37,990 bases of DNA from an uncultured Eubacteriales bacterium (GCA_902797405.1 CADBSP010000123.1:1-37990), one strand, 5' to 3'. Numbered from the stretch's first letter, positions 25,438-33,146 are shown. Made by a program: numbers and translations. The notes: generated from the sequence alone by a model not told the origin.

Positions 25438-25752
25438 TTATTCCACAAAGAATTCGCTAGTCCTAACCATAGTGGCTTCATCGATTACGTACCCGTATGC
25501 ATTATAATTCTTGGATAATTCGTATAAATAAAAACCGCCGGTACCGGATGTTGTCGATGTACTTCTTTCAATCTTTTTCATCAATGCTTTTTCCTCTCTA
25601 ATTGCATTTATTATTTCCTTTTGCACATTGCAGTCTGCCCTGAATGACGCAAACTTAAAAATGCATGCACCGATTAAAGACACTATGATTAGGATGAATA
25701 ATGGTAAAACCATAGAGGCCTCTACTATTTCCTGACCTCTTTTATTTGCTAT
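25438..25752 (-). CDS. tadE: TadE-like pseudopilin with no standard start codon
   Basis: The reading frame clearly encodes a TadE-like protein: NKRGQEIVEASMVLPLFILI with Gly at the cleavage site and Glu at +5, a membrane helix, then about 70 residues. No ATG, GTG or TTG lies in frame between the Flp gene end and this signal. The given boundary uses ATA at 25,752, whose ATAG overlaps the flp stop the way ATGA junctions do; this gives 104 residues. The nearest in-frame ATG is 25,908, which would read through all of flp in the -1 frame (156 residues) and lacks a ribosome binding site. Frame is confident; start is not. Confidence 0.65.
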   Translation of the reverse strand: MANKRGQEIVEASMVLPLFILIIVSLIGACIFKFASFRADCNVQKEIINAIREEKALMKKIERSTSTTSGTGGFYLYELSKNYNAYGYVIDEATMVRTSEFFVE

Positions 25753-25889
25753 GCATTTAGGTCGGAGAAAACCGTATTTACGAATTGTGTGATTTGTGTT
25801 CTGAATATCAGGCCTAGTGTTATTGCTAAAGCTATCAAAATTGCAACTTGCACCATTTCCATACCACTTTTGTTTCTTAGCATTTTCAT
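25749..25889 (-). CDS. flp: Flp1-type Tad pilin (46 residues)
   Basis: Major-pilin candidate, too short for ordinary ORF calling. ATG at 25,889 follows GGAG by 9 nt. The sequence opens MKMLRNKSG, then MEMVQVAILIALAITLGLIF, and ends RTQITQFVNTVFSDLNA. This matches Flp1-like pilins of Clostridia (short charged leader, Gly at the cleavage site, single helix, QI..FVN..F tail). The conserved Glu at +5 of mature Flp is Gln here, with Glu at +2. It lies 51 nt after the tadC-like gene and overlaps the tadE frame. The prepilin peptidase is not in the window. Confidence 0.85.
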   Translation of the reverse strand: MKMLRNKSGMEMVQVAILIALAITLGLIFRTQITQFVNTVFSDLNA

Positions 25890-25940
25890 ATCCCTTTTCT
25901 CCTTTCATGTTTTTTGAATTCTTGGATTTATTAATTATAT

Positions 25941-26906
25941 TTACATCTGCATAAGTGCAGGACCGGCCGTTATTATTAGCAATGCTATCATCATTATTCC
26001 CAGAGGAAGGGTTAATTTGCTTTCTGCAATTCTTCCCTGTTCCTCTGCTCTTTTCTTTCTTTTTTCCCATAATAGTTCTCCCTCCAAAGCCAGCTTTGAT
26101 CTTAAATCCGTACCCTTTTTTTGATTGTCCATGATTATAGTGGTCATTCTTTTTAGCTCGGATATTTTCTTCTTCCTTGCATATTCATTAAGTAGTTTGG
26201 TGGTGTCCCCATTGGTTCTCTCGGCTTCTTTTATTATCGTTCCGAGTTTTCTGGGAAGCAGACTCGTGACACCTAAGCCATCATCACTCGTAATTGCTAT
26301 TCTCTTAAGGCACTCCTCGTAGACCAGCCCACTTCCCAAAAGAAGAACCAATTTATTGTTGAATGACGGAAGTTCATTTAGAATTGAATAAGCTTCTCGT
26401 CTTTCTTTCTGCTTAACTTCATCCTTCTCCCCTCTATACATAAACATGAGAAGAAGTGGTGGGAAAATAATTGGAAGAAGCCACGTCATTTCCGATTCGC
26501 TTCTTTTCCATTCCAGGATCATAGAATCACCAATTTGATTTGGAAGAACCAAAACATCCTCTTCTGTTTGATTCATCTCTCTAATCAACCTGGTTATCTC
26601 AATATTCATTTCATCTTCTTCACTTAGGATATGCTCAGCCTTATCAGACTCTTTTACTAATCCTTTCTTAAGAATCACATCTCTCTCAACCGATACTCCG
26701 TTTCTAATTGCTGTTACACTTAAAGAAACCCCTTGGTTTATCGATTCACCCTTTACACCTTGTATTTCATTCTCCTCGAATACAAACATATTCCTTCTGG
26801 ACTCTGACGATTTATAGAGAAGCACCATAGCGAGAAGCGATATTAGGGCTATGAGAATAATGAATATTCTTTTGTTTTTACAGAAGACCATAAACTCCTT
26901 CATCAT
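25941..26906 (-). CDS. tadC: TadC-like type II secretion F-domain membrane protein
   Basis: Inner-membrane platform protein of the Tad machine. 321 residues from ATG MMKEFMVFCKNKR, with GGGAGG 5 nt upstream; the longer frame to 26,933 includes that site. A first membrane helix is at about 14-32. A soluble region of about 105 residues (35-140) follows, longer than in usual TadC. Then come a helix near 140-155, the cytoplasmic F-domain (ELPSFNNKLVLLLGSGLVYEECLKR, then KRAEEQGRIAESKLTLPLG) and a C-terminal helix ending AGPALMQM. It follows tadB after a 140-bp repeat-containing gap. Confidence 0.8.
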   Translation of the reverse strand: MMKEFMVFCKNKRIFIILIALISLLAMVLLYKSSESRRNMFVFEENEIQGVKGESINQGVSLSVTAIRNGVSVERDVILKKGLVKESDKAEHILSEEDEMNIEITRLIREMNQTEEDVLVLPNQIGDSMILEWKRSESEMTWLLPIIFPPLLLMFMYRGEKDEVKQKERREAYSILNELPSFNNKLVLLLGSGLVYEECLKRIAITSDDGLGVTSLLPRKLGTIIKEAERTNGDTTKLLNEYARKKKISELKRMTTIIMDNQKKGTDLRSKLALEGELLWEKRKKRAEEQGRIAESKLTLPLGIMMIALLIITAGPALMQM

Positions 26907-26980
26907 TGCCACCTCCCATATCAATCTATCCATACATCCTATTCACATACTCATACTCATATACATGTATGCCTGCGTTA

Positions 26981-27044
26981 TTATATTTTTGTATTTTTAT
27001 ATTTTGGTATGCTTGTATTTTTGTATTTTTGCATCCTTATATTC
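26981..27044. repeat. Eight tandem degenerate octamers between tadB and tadC
   Basis: On the plus strand: TTATATTT, TTGTATTT, TTATATTT, TGGTATGC, TTGTATTT, TTGTATTT, TTGCATCC, TTATATTC, without interruption. They end 2 bp from the tadB stop. The rest of the gap to 26,907 is AT-rich with no gene. Confidence 0.75.
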
Positions 27045-27046
27045 TT

Positions 27047-27790
27047 CTAAACTTCAATCCTGGTAATCTTCTCCGTCATGTAAACGGAATAAACCATAGC
27101 GAGCGCAGCAACAGTCATTAATATCTTTCCGAGGAAACTTTCATACATAAGGTCCAAATAAGAAGGCGATGTTAATCTTAAAAACAATATCATCGCAATT
27201 GGCATGATTCCCATCATTCTTCCCTCTGTCTTCTTTTGTGAAAAAAGTGTCCTCATCTCGTTTTCGATATTTATCTTTTCAACAATTAGAGAGGATGCCC
27301 TATCCACTGCCTGAACCAGATTGCCTCCTGCATCCCTGCAGGCAGAAAAGACTCTAGAGAAATCTTCAATATCCTCCAATCCGCTTCTAACAGCAAGGTC
27401 ATTCCACAATTCAACATCGCTTCCGGCAACCTCCCGCATCTTCTTTATCATATGAGTCAATTCTTTCTTCATATCGGAATCTTCACCATATATATCTCCA
27501 ATCTGCAAGGATGCGATTTCCATAGCTTCCTCTATATGTGCGCCTGCAGCAAAGGACGAAGAAAAACTATAAAGAACATCCCTAAACTGATCTCTGATTT
27601 TTATTCTCCTTTTATCGGAAAGCATTTCCTCTATGGGTTTCTTTAACAGAATGAATACAATAGGAGCAAGTAAAGTTCCGAGGAGCGAATTATAGAATAA
27701 GAATCCACCCAAAAGGGTTGCAGCAATGGAGAATATCGCCAGAATAAACATCTCTCTATTCTTCAGTTTATAATTCCTGTAATCCTGCAT
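27047..27790 (-). CDS. tadB: TadB-like type II secretion F-domain membrane protein
   Basis: Platform protein partner of TadC. 247 residues. An N-terminal hairpin of membrane helices (about 13-50) is followed by the F-domain: FRDVLYSFSSSFAAGAHIEEAM, CRDAGGNLVQAVDRASSLI, EMRTLFSQKKTEGRMMG. Two C-terminal helices follow (IMPIAMILFLRLTS; ILMTVAALAMVYSVYM). It overlaps tadA by 23 nt, and AAGGGG lies just before the ATG. Confidence 0.85.
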   Translation of the reverse strand: MQDYRNYKLKNREMFILAIFSIAATLLGGFLFYNSLLGTLLAPIVFILLKKPIEEMLSDKRRIKIRDQFRDVLYSFSSSFAAGAHIEEAMEIASLQIGDIYGEDSDMKKELTHMIKKMREVAGSDVELWNDLAVRSGLEDIEDFSRVFSACRDAGGNLVQAVDRASSLIVEKINIENEMRTLFSQKKTEGRMMGIMPIAMILFLRLTSPSYLDLMYESFLGKILMTVAALAMVYSVYMTEKITRIEV

Positions 27791-28991
27791 TATCCCCTTC
27801 TCTTCTGAATCCCCTAAGCATGAGCTTGGTTCTGTTTTCGATTGGATTCTCTGTCCTGATTAAATTCAGTTTCTCGTCAACTCTGAATAAAGGGTTTATC
27901 ACATATTCTGTACCATCGAATCCATTTATCTCGCTTATTTCCAATACTTTTCTGGAACCATCACCTAGTCTGGCCAATTGAACCATGATATCTATCGCTT
28001 CAACTATCTGGGCTCTGACAGCATCCATTGGCATTTCAGTTCCGGAGATGTACATGGCTTCCAATCTTCTAAGCATACCTTTGATCGAGTTGCCATGTCC
28101 TGTAGACATTCCACTATGACCGGTGTTCAATGCTTGAAGCATGTCCGACACCTCTTTACCTCTTACTTCTCCTACAATAATTCTGTCCGGTCTCATTCTG
28201 AGTGAAGATCTAATAAGCATGTCCATGGTTACTGAGCCCTGTCCCGCAGAATTGGTGTTCCTGCATTCCATTCTCACCAGATTATCTATGCCATCCATTT
28301 GAAGTTCTGCAGAGTCCTCTATAGTTACAACTCTTTCTCCCTTTGGTATAAGGTCGGATAGCGCATTTAAAAAAGTTGTTTTACCTGACGATGTGCCACC
28401 GGAAACGAAGATATTGTATCCGGACGCAACCAGGGCTTCCAATACTTCTCCTGCCTCCAACGAAAGCTCTCCAGTTTCAATCATCTCCCCGATGGTTATC
28501 TTTCTATGTCTAAATTTTCTTATGGTCAAAGCCGGACCATCCAAAGCCACATTACTTAAGACTGCGTTCACTCTGGAACCATCCTTTAACCTGGCATCCA
28601 AAATTGGATTCATCTCGTTTATCTCTCTTCTTACCGAAGCAGCTATTCTTCTTATGACCTGATCCAACTCCTGGGTGGAATCGAATTCCTCGTCCAACAA
28701 TTCTATCTTCCCATTTCTCTCAACAAATATTCGTTCAGCACCGTTTACCATGATTTCACTTATATCTCCATCCTCCAGAAGATATGATATTGGTCCCAGT
28801 TGTCCTCGCAGTTTTCCATGAATTCTATCCACCATGAATATCAGTCTCCCTAGAGGAATTTCATTTTTATAAATCAATGCCAATTCCTCAATCATCTTTA
28901 ACGCTTCTTCATCGCTGGAGACATCCTTTCTAAGAATAATCTCCGTTGAGTCCTCCATAAGCTTTTTTGCTATTTCTTTTTCTCTATGCAT
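27768..28991 (-). CDS. tadA: TadA/CpaF secretion ATPase
   Basis: Hexameric ATPase that powers Tad pilus extension. 407 residues. N-terminal domain (1-165) with GDISEIMVNG and GSRVNAV. Walker A GGTSSGKTT (198-206), Asp box IEDSAELQ, Walker B IIVGEVRG (271-278), His box GHSGMSTGHGNS (291-302). GGGAGG lies 4 nt before the ATG. It overlaps tadZ by 8 nt and tadB by 23 nt, so the three are translated together. Confidence 0.95.
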   Translation of the reverse strand: MHREKEIAKKLMEDSTEIILRKDVSSDEEALKMIEELALIYKNEIPLGRLIFMVDRIHGKLRGQLGPISYLLEDGDISEIMVNGAERIFVERNGKIELLDEEFDSTQELDQVIRRIAASVRREINEMNPILDARLKDGSRVNAVLSNVALDGPALTIRKFRHRKITIGEMIETGELSLEAGEVLEALVASGYNIFVSGGTSSGKTTFLNALSDLIPKGERVVTIEDSAELQMDGIDNLVRMECRNTNSAGQGSVTMDMLIRSSLRMRPDRIIVGEVRGKEVSDMLQALNTGHSGMSTGHGNSIKGMLRRLEAMYISGTEMPMDAVRAQIVEAIDIMVQLARLGDGSRKVLEISEINGFDGTEYVINPLFRVDEKLNLIRTENPIENRTKLMLRGFRREGDNAGLQEL

Positions 28992-29964
28992 AATTCCTCC
29001 CTAAAACCTCATCTGCCAGGAAACGAATTTCGTTTCCAAACTCACTATCAATACTTCTATCTGTTATTACTCCGTAATAGGGTATGATTAAATCCTTTAC
29101 CTTCATTTTCTCCGCTATTTTTCTATAACCATCCTCTTCTATCATCCCACTTGCGTCATTTAAAACTTTAACAGTTTTAATTGGACCAAGTCTAAGAAGT
29201 TCTTCTATACAGGGCATTCCATTTTTTATCCATTCCATATTCATTGGAAGCACGCATACTGCCGAATCCATTTTCTTTAATAAGGACGCATGCCTGGAAG
29301 ATAGATGATTACCATAGTCAAATATAAAAACATCAAATCCGGATTCCGCAGCAGCGTCTGTTAATATCTTCAATATGTCATCACTTATTGTTTCCGTATA
29401 ACTGTTGATTACACCGCGTCTTATAAAGCTAACGCCATCGATATTTTCAGCGAATCCTTCGACATTTATTTTCCTTCCCCGCATTACATTAAAGAGTAGG
29501 TTGGCCAAATCCATTTTAGATTCACTCATACCAAGAGTTGATTCATTTAGAGCCAAAGGACTTAGGTCCAAAACCAGGGGCTTATATCCACTTCTGTACA
29601 GAACTTTGGCAATACTTTTAGCTATAAGGCTGGATCCACTTCCTCCTTTTGCAGAATAAACACCTATCCTCTTAATCTTGGTTGCTATACCGAACTGCGG
29701 ACTAAGATTGAAGCCCCTCTCCATCGCATATTCAGCCTCAATCCTAGCCAGCAGTTCAGAAAAGCATTTATCACTATTAACTTTAAGGAGGCGTATATTA
29801 TTATCATCTATCTCCAAAGGCTCGATCTCATCCCATAAAAGCAATACTTCTTCATCGTAATCCTTTAAAACGTTGAATAATCCCGAGTAGATGAGCATTC
29901 CCTTTAGCACTTCTCTAAAGTCTTTATCTTCAATTTTTAATGCACAATTTATTCTGTTTAACAC
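28984..29964 (-). CDS. tadZ: TadZ/CpaE-like ATPase with degenerate Walker A
   Basis: ParA/MinD-fold protein that localises Tad assembly in other systems. I choose the GTG at 29,964 (326 residues): AGGAG lies 7 nt upstream and a good promoter ends only about 25 nt earlier. The TTG at 30,024 would lie upstream of that promoter. An N-terminal receiver-like or helical region of about 90 residues precedes IKRIGVYSAKGGSGSSLIAK. The P-loop reads KGGSGSS (106-112) instead of KGGxGKT, so the second lysine is lost. FDVFIFDYGNHLS takes the Walker B place. TadZ proteins are known to be atypical. Confidence 0.8.
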   Translation of the reverse strand: MLNRINCALKIEDKDFREVLKGMLIYSGLFNVLKDYDEEVLLLWDEIEPLEIDDNNIRLLKVNSDKCFSELLARIEAEYAMERGFNLSPQFGIATKIKRIGVYSAKGGSGSSLIAKSIAKVLYRSGYKPLVLDLSPLALNESTLGMSESKMDLANLLFNVMRGRKINVEGFAENIDGVSFIRRGVINSYTETISDDILKILTDAAAESGFDVFIFDYGNHLSSRHASLLKKMDSAVCVLPMNMEWIKNGMPCIEELLRLGPIKTVKVLNDASGMIEEDGYRKIAEKMKVKDLIIPYYGVITDRSIDSEFGNEIRFLADEVLGRNYA

Positions 29965-29988
29965 TTTCTCTCTCCTGCTGTTTTCGGG

Positions 29989-30017
29989 ATGATAATACTT
30001 TCCCCATACTCGGTCAA
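29989..30017 (-). promoter_or_regulatory. Promoter of the tad operon
   Basis: Minus strand TTGACC (30,012-30,017), 17-bp spacer, TATCAT (29,989-29,994); five of six matches at each box. It gives a short leader with AGGAG before the GTG of tadZ. Confidence 0.65.
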
Positions 30018-30050
30018 TCCCCAATTTCGTGTGATTCTTTCCCCATACAA
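30001..30050 (-). repeat. Three 11-bp G-rich elements at the tad promoter
   Basis: Minus strand TTGTATGGGGA (30,040-30,050), GAAATTGGGGA (30,018-30,028, abutting the -35) and GAGTATGGGGA (30,001-30,011, inside the promoter spacer). The first two are exactly 22 bp apart. Same element and orientation as the array at yraN. Confidence 0.55.
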
Positions 30051-30064
30051 ATGGCTATTTTTCA

Positions 30065-30087
30065 ACAAAAAAGAGAGCGGGACTCTC
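30065..30087 (-). terminator. Second terminator upstream of the tad promoter
   Basis: Minus strand GAGAG, loop TCCCG, CTCTC, then TTTTTTG. Short stem but a good T-run. With the stronger hairpin at 30,118-30,163 it insulates tad from the ligase transcript. Confidence 0.55.
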
Positions 30088-30107
30088 CCCTTACTCTCCC
30101 CATACAG
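30086..30107 (-). repeat. Two contiguous 11-bp elements upstream of tad
   Basis: Minus strand CTGTATGGGGA then GAGTAAGGGGA with no gap, about 70-90 bp upstream of the tad -35. A further pair in the same register occurs at 30,190-30,211 over the ligase stop codon, where coding use could explain it. Confidence 0.5.
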
Positions 30108-30117
30108 ATTTTTGTAG

Positions 30118-30163
30118 AATAAACAAAACGGCCTCCGCTTTGATATTTCAATCAGCGAAGGCC
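30118..30163 (-). terminator. Intrinsic terminator of the acyl-CoA ligase gene
   Basis: Minus strand stem GGCCTTCGCT / AGCGGAGGCC (one G-T pair), extended by GAT/ATC after a 2-nt bulge, followed by GTTTTGTTTATT. Confidence 0.75.
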
Positions 30164-30194
30164 ATCGATATCATTTTCGTTTTTTCCTCTCCCC

Positions 30195-31976
30195 TTACAA
30201 TCCCCTTTCTTCCAGTTCTTCAGAAATTTTTACCAATTCATCATTTCTCTTTGTTTTAAGGGTAGTTGTCTTTATTGTGGGTCTATCCGATAAGAAGAAC
30301 TTCTTCACCATCTTATATGATGGCATGGACTTGTTAATCTCTTCTAGATCCTTTTCAAATATATCGTTTAACTGCTCAACAGTTATTCCTTCTTCTTTCA
30401 GATACTCTTCGTCATAAACAACCTTTAACCAAAGCACAACGTCGTTGGCTTTATCTCTGGAGAAAAGCATGCTCTCCGACACATATGGAAGCAGGTTTAC
30501 CAAGGTTTCTATTTCTTCAGGAAATACGTTTTTACCATTCTTCATCACGATTACATTTTTCTTTCGACCTGTAATAAAGAGATATCCGTCCTTATCGAAA
30601 TAGGCCAAATCACCCGTGTGGAACCAGCCATCTTTTATTACTGCATCCGTTGCTTCCTGGTCCTTATAATAACCCAGCATCACGTTGTCACCCTTGGCGC
30701 ATAGTTCACCTATTCCGTCCTCATCCGGATTATCTATCTTGGTTTCAACGAAAGGCATGGTTTTTCCAACAGAACCCGGTCTGACATATCTATAAGTTTC
30801 ACTGGCTATCGTTGGAGATGTCTCTGTAAGACCATATCCGCAAACAGTCAAAATACCAAAGTCGTTAAGCCCCTTACTTACAACAGGATCCAAGGCAGCG
30901 GCACCATTAATAAAGAAGCGCATCCTTCCTCCCATCTGGTCAATGATGGACTTAAATAGTTTACGTCTTAGATAGATATTGAATTTTTCCGAGGTCTCGC
31001 AAATTTTTAATGCCTTTTCAACCTTTGGCCTCATGCCCTGCTTATCGATACCCTTCCAAATCTTGCGATACAGGTTTTCCAAAAGGAGCGGAACGGTCAT
31101 CATTACCGATACACCGTATTCCTGGAAGTTGGCAGAAATGTATTTCAAACCATCGCAGAATACATTCTTTATTCCCTGGGTTATGAATACCAGGAGTCCA
31201 CCCATGCCGAAGACGTGATGCAGAGGAACAAATAGCATAGCAACATCATCCGGAAAGAATAGTTCTTCGCAATCCATATAATATGTGATGCTGCAAAGAT
31301 TTCTGTGGCAAAGCATTACTGCCTTTGATGCCTGAGTTGTTCCTGATGTAAAGAGCAGGAAATTCATCGCATCTCTATCTATTGGAGTATCCAGATAATC
31401 GCGATTTCCTGCTTCAACCAAGGCTTTTCCTCTTCCAACAAGTTCCGACAGAGACTTCCCGTCCTCCGGTATGAAATCAAGCCCAAAAATATCGTGCAGG
31501 AGTCCTGATGTTCCATTCTGTTCTAAGCTCAGTTCCTCCTTTAGTTCTCTAAATATCGGAAATGTTTTCTTGTCACAAAAAACTGCGTTGATTTCTCCTC
31601 TTTCGATAAGCCCCTTTAATTCTTCCTTTTGAAGAAGCTTGTCTAGAGGGACTACGACTCCCAGGCCGCAAGCAGTTGCAAAGTACGAAAGAATCCAATT
31701 ATAGCTATTCTCTCCTATAACGCCGATTCTCTTTCCGGAGTACCCCAATTCCCATAGGGCGGTTCCCAGGTATCCAATCTCATCATGAAATTCTCTGTAT
31801 GTTGTATTTATATAGCTCGTTTCTTTGTTTCCTTCTGAGTCCTTGGTTTTTACCTTTGTAACAAAAGCCGTCTTGTTGGAAAACTTTTGTGCAGAATAGT
31901 GAACCATCTCCCTCAGGTCTTGAAATTCATGGAATTTCTTTTCCAAATAATAATTCTTTTTATAACCGTTAGTCAT
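30195..31976 (-). CDS. AMP-dependent long-chain acyl-CoA synthetase-like ligase
   Basis: ANL-superfamily enzyme that adenylates a carboxylate (probably a fatty acid) and transfers it to CoA. 593 residues. A3 loop FLLFTSGTTQASKAVML, A5 CGYGLTETSP, A7 DGWFHTGDLAYFDKDGYLF, A8 ITGRKKNVIVMKNGKNVFPE, and an A10 lysine near TTTLKTKRND. AGAGAGG lies about 9 nt before the ATG. It is a single gene with its own promoter and terminator, divergent from trpS. The closest broad class is FAA1-like long-chain acyl-CoA synthetase; chain length cannot be told. Confidence 0.85.
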   Translation of the reverse strand: MTNGYKKNYYLEKKFHEFQDLREMVHYSAQKFSNKTAFVTKVKTKDSEGNKETSYINTTYREFHDEIGYLGTALWELGYSGKRIGVIGENSYNWILSYFATACGLGVVVPLDKLLQKEELKGLIERGEINAVFCDKKTFPIFRELKEELSLEQNGTSGLLHDIFGLDFIPEDGKSLSELVGRGKALVEAGNRDYLDTPIDRDAMNFLLFTSGTTQASKAVMLCHRNLCSITYYMDCEELFFPDDVAMLFVPLHHVFGMGGLLVFITQGIKNVFCDGLKYISANFQEYGVSVMMTVPLLLENLYRKIWKGIDKQGMRPKVEKALKICETSEKFNIYLRRKLFKSIIDQMGGRMRFFINGAAALDPVVSKGLNDFGILTVCGYGLTETSPTIASETYRYVRPGSVGKTMPFVETKIDNPDEDGIGELCAKGDNVMLGYYKDQEATDAVIKDGWFHTGDLAYFDKDGYLFITGRKKNVIVMKNGKNVFPEEIETLVNLLPYVSESMLFSRDKANDVVLWLKVVYDEEYLKEEGITVEQLNDIFEKDLEEINKSMPSYKMVKKFFLSDRPTIKTTTLKTKRNDELVKISEELEERGL

Positions 31977-32005
31977 ATTACAACCTCTCTTTATTTCATA
32001 AATAT

Positions 32006-32034
32006 ACTCTACTCTAAGCGGTCATTTATGTCAA
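32006..32034 (-). promoter_or_regulatory. Promoter of the acyl-CoA ligase gene
   Basis: Minus strand TTGACA, 17-bp spacer, TAGAGT. Perfect -35, four of six at -10, about 30 bp before the ATG. Confidence 0.6.
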
Positions 32035-32076
32035 ACAACTAATGTATTTTTTTTACATAAAACGATTATTATTCAA

Positions 32077-32105
32077 TTGATATTTTCAGCTTAAAGTGTT
32101 AGACT
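32077..32105 (+). promoter_or_regulatory. Promoter of trpS
   Basis: TTGATA, 17-bp spacer, TAGACT. The leader to the ATG is only about 27 nt, leaving no room for a T-box. Confidence 0.55.
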
Positions 32106-32138
32106 TTTCTCTATAAAAACAAAGGAGTAATTGTTAAT

Positions 32139-33146
32139 ATGTCAGATAATCAAAGATTGAAAAGAGTTTTTTCCGGTGTACAACCGACCGGAAATATACA
32201 TATTGGAAACTACCTTGGAGCACTTCGTCAATTCGTTGAACTTCAGGAAGATCACGACTGCATTTATTGTATAGTTGACGAGCATGCTATTACAGTTCCA
32301 CAGGATCCAAAGGAACTGAGGTCTCATATTTTGGATGTAGCTTCATTATACCTGGCTATCGGAGTCGACCCTAAGAAATCCATCATCTTTGTTCAATCCG
32401 ACGTCCCTGCCCACGCGGAGCTGTCCTGGATTCTCACTTGCAATTCTTACACCGGAGAGCTATTTAGGATGACTCAGTTTAAATCAAAGAGTCAAAACAA
32501 AGAATCCGCCCCTGCAGGTCTTTTAATGTATCCTGTCCTTATGGCCGCAGATATTCTGTTATATGATACCGATGTAGTACCTGTCGGAAATGACCAAAAG
32601 CAGCATATCGAACTGGCCAGAGATATTGCAACCAGAGTGAATAATACCAGAAAGAAAACCTTCGTTGTTCCTGAAGGTCGCTTTATGAAGGAAGGAGCAC
32701 GCATTATGGCGCTGGATGATCCTACCCAGAAAATGAGCAAGTCCGCAGAGAACATCCACAGCAGAATTTCACTTTTAGACGACGAGAATAAAATCAAGAA
32801 ATCCATTATGAAATCAACTACCGATTCCGATGGAACAATCAGATTCGACGTGGAAAACAAACCGGGAGTAAGCAACCTGCTGAACATCTACAGCGTCCTA
32901 TCCGGAAAAACAATTGATGAATTGGTAAGTGAATACGACGGCAAAGGTTATGGAGATTTCAAGAAAGATTTAGTCGATGTAACCATCTCGTCTCTGGCAC
33001 CTATAAAAGAGAAATTTGATGAAATAAGACATTCCGATGAACTTATCGAAATACTAAACGATGGTGCCGAACGCGCCAACGCAATAGCCGTTAGAACCCT
33101 CCAAAGAGTAAAAGACGTTTACGGATTAGGTCTAGGTTCCAAATAA
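32139..33146 (+). CDS. trpS: Tryptophanyl-tRNA synthetase
   Basis: Class I aminoacyl-tRNA synthetase that charges tRNA-Trp. 335 residues. HIGH-type motif PTGNIHIGNYLGA (16-28), KMSKS (198-202), and the conserved MYPVLMAADILLYDTDVVPVG and NDQKQHIELARDIA. GGAG lies 11 nt before the ATG. One of the few plus-strand genes of the window. Its last 28 bp overlap the end of the convergent thermonuclease gene, with no terminator between them. Confidence 0.97.
   Translation: MSDNQRLKRVFSGVQPTGNIHIGNYLGALRQFVELQEDHDCIYCIVDEHAITVPQDPKELRSHILDVASLYLAIGVDPKKSIIFVQSDVPAHAELSWILTCNSYTGELFRMTQFKSKSQNKESAPAGLLMYPVLMAADILLYDTDVVPVGNDQKQHIELARDIATRVNNTRKKTFVVPEGRFMKEGARIMALDDPTQKMSKSAENIHSRISLLDDENKIKKSIMKSTTDSDGTIRFDVENKPGVSNLLNIYSVLSGKTIDELVSEYDGKGYGDFKKDLVDVTISSLAPIKEKFDEIRHSDELIEILNDGAERANAIAVRTLQRVKDVYGLGLGSK

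Noticed and set aside
26983..27034. 17-codon ORF inside the octamer tract
   Set aside because: It is composed of the repeat itself, has no properly spaced ribosome binding site and no family match.
27791..27818. Further copies of the 11-bp tad/yraN element in the tadA 3' end
   Set aside because: Two TCCCC words occur, but 17 bp apart, without the TAC/TAG half and inside coding sequence.
32106..32138. Possible T-box leader for trpS
   Set aside because: The promoter leaves only about 27 nt of leader; no specifier stem, T-box sequence or antiterminator is present.
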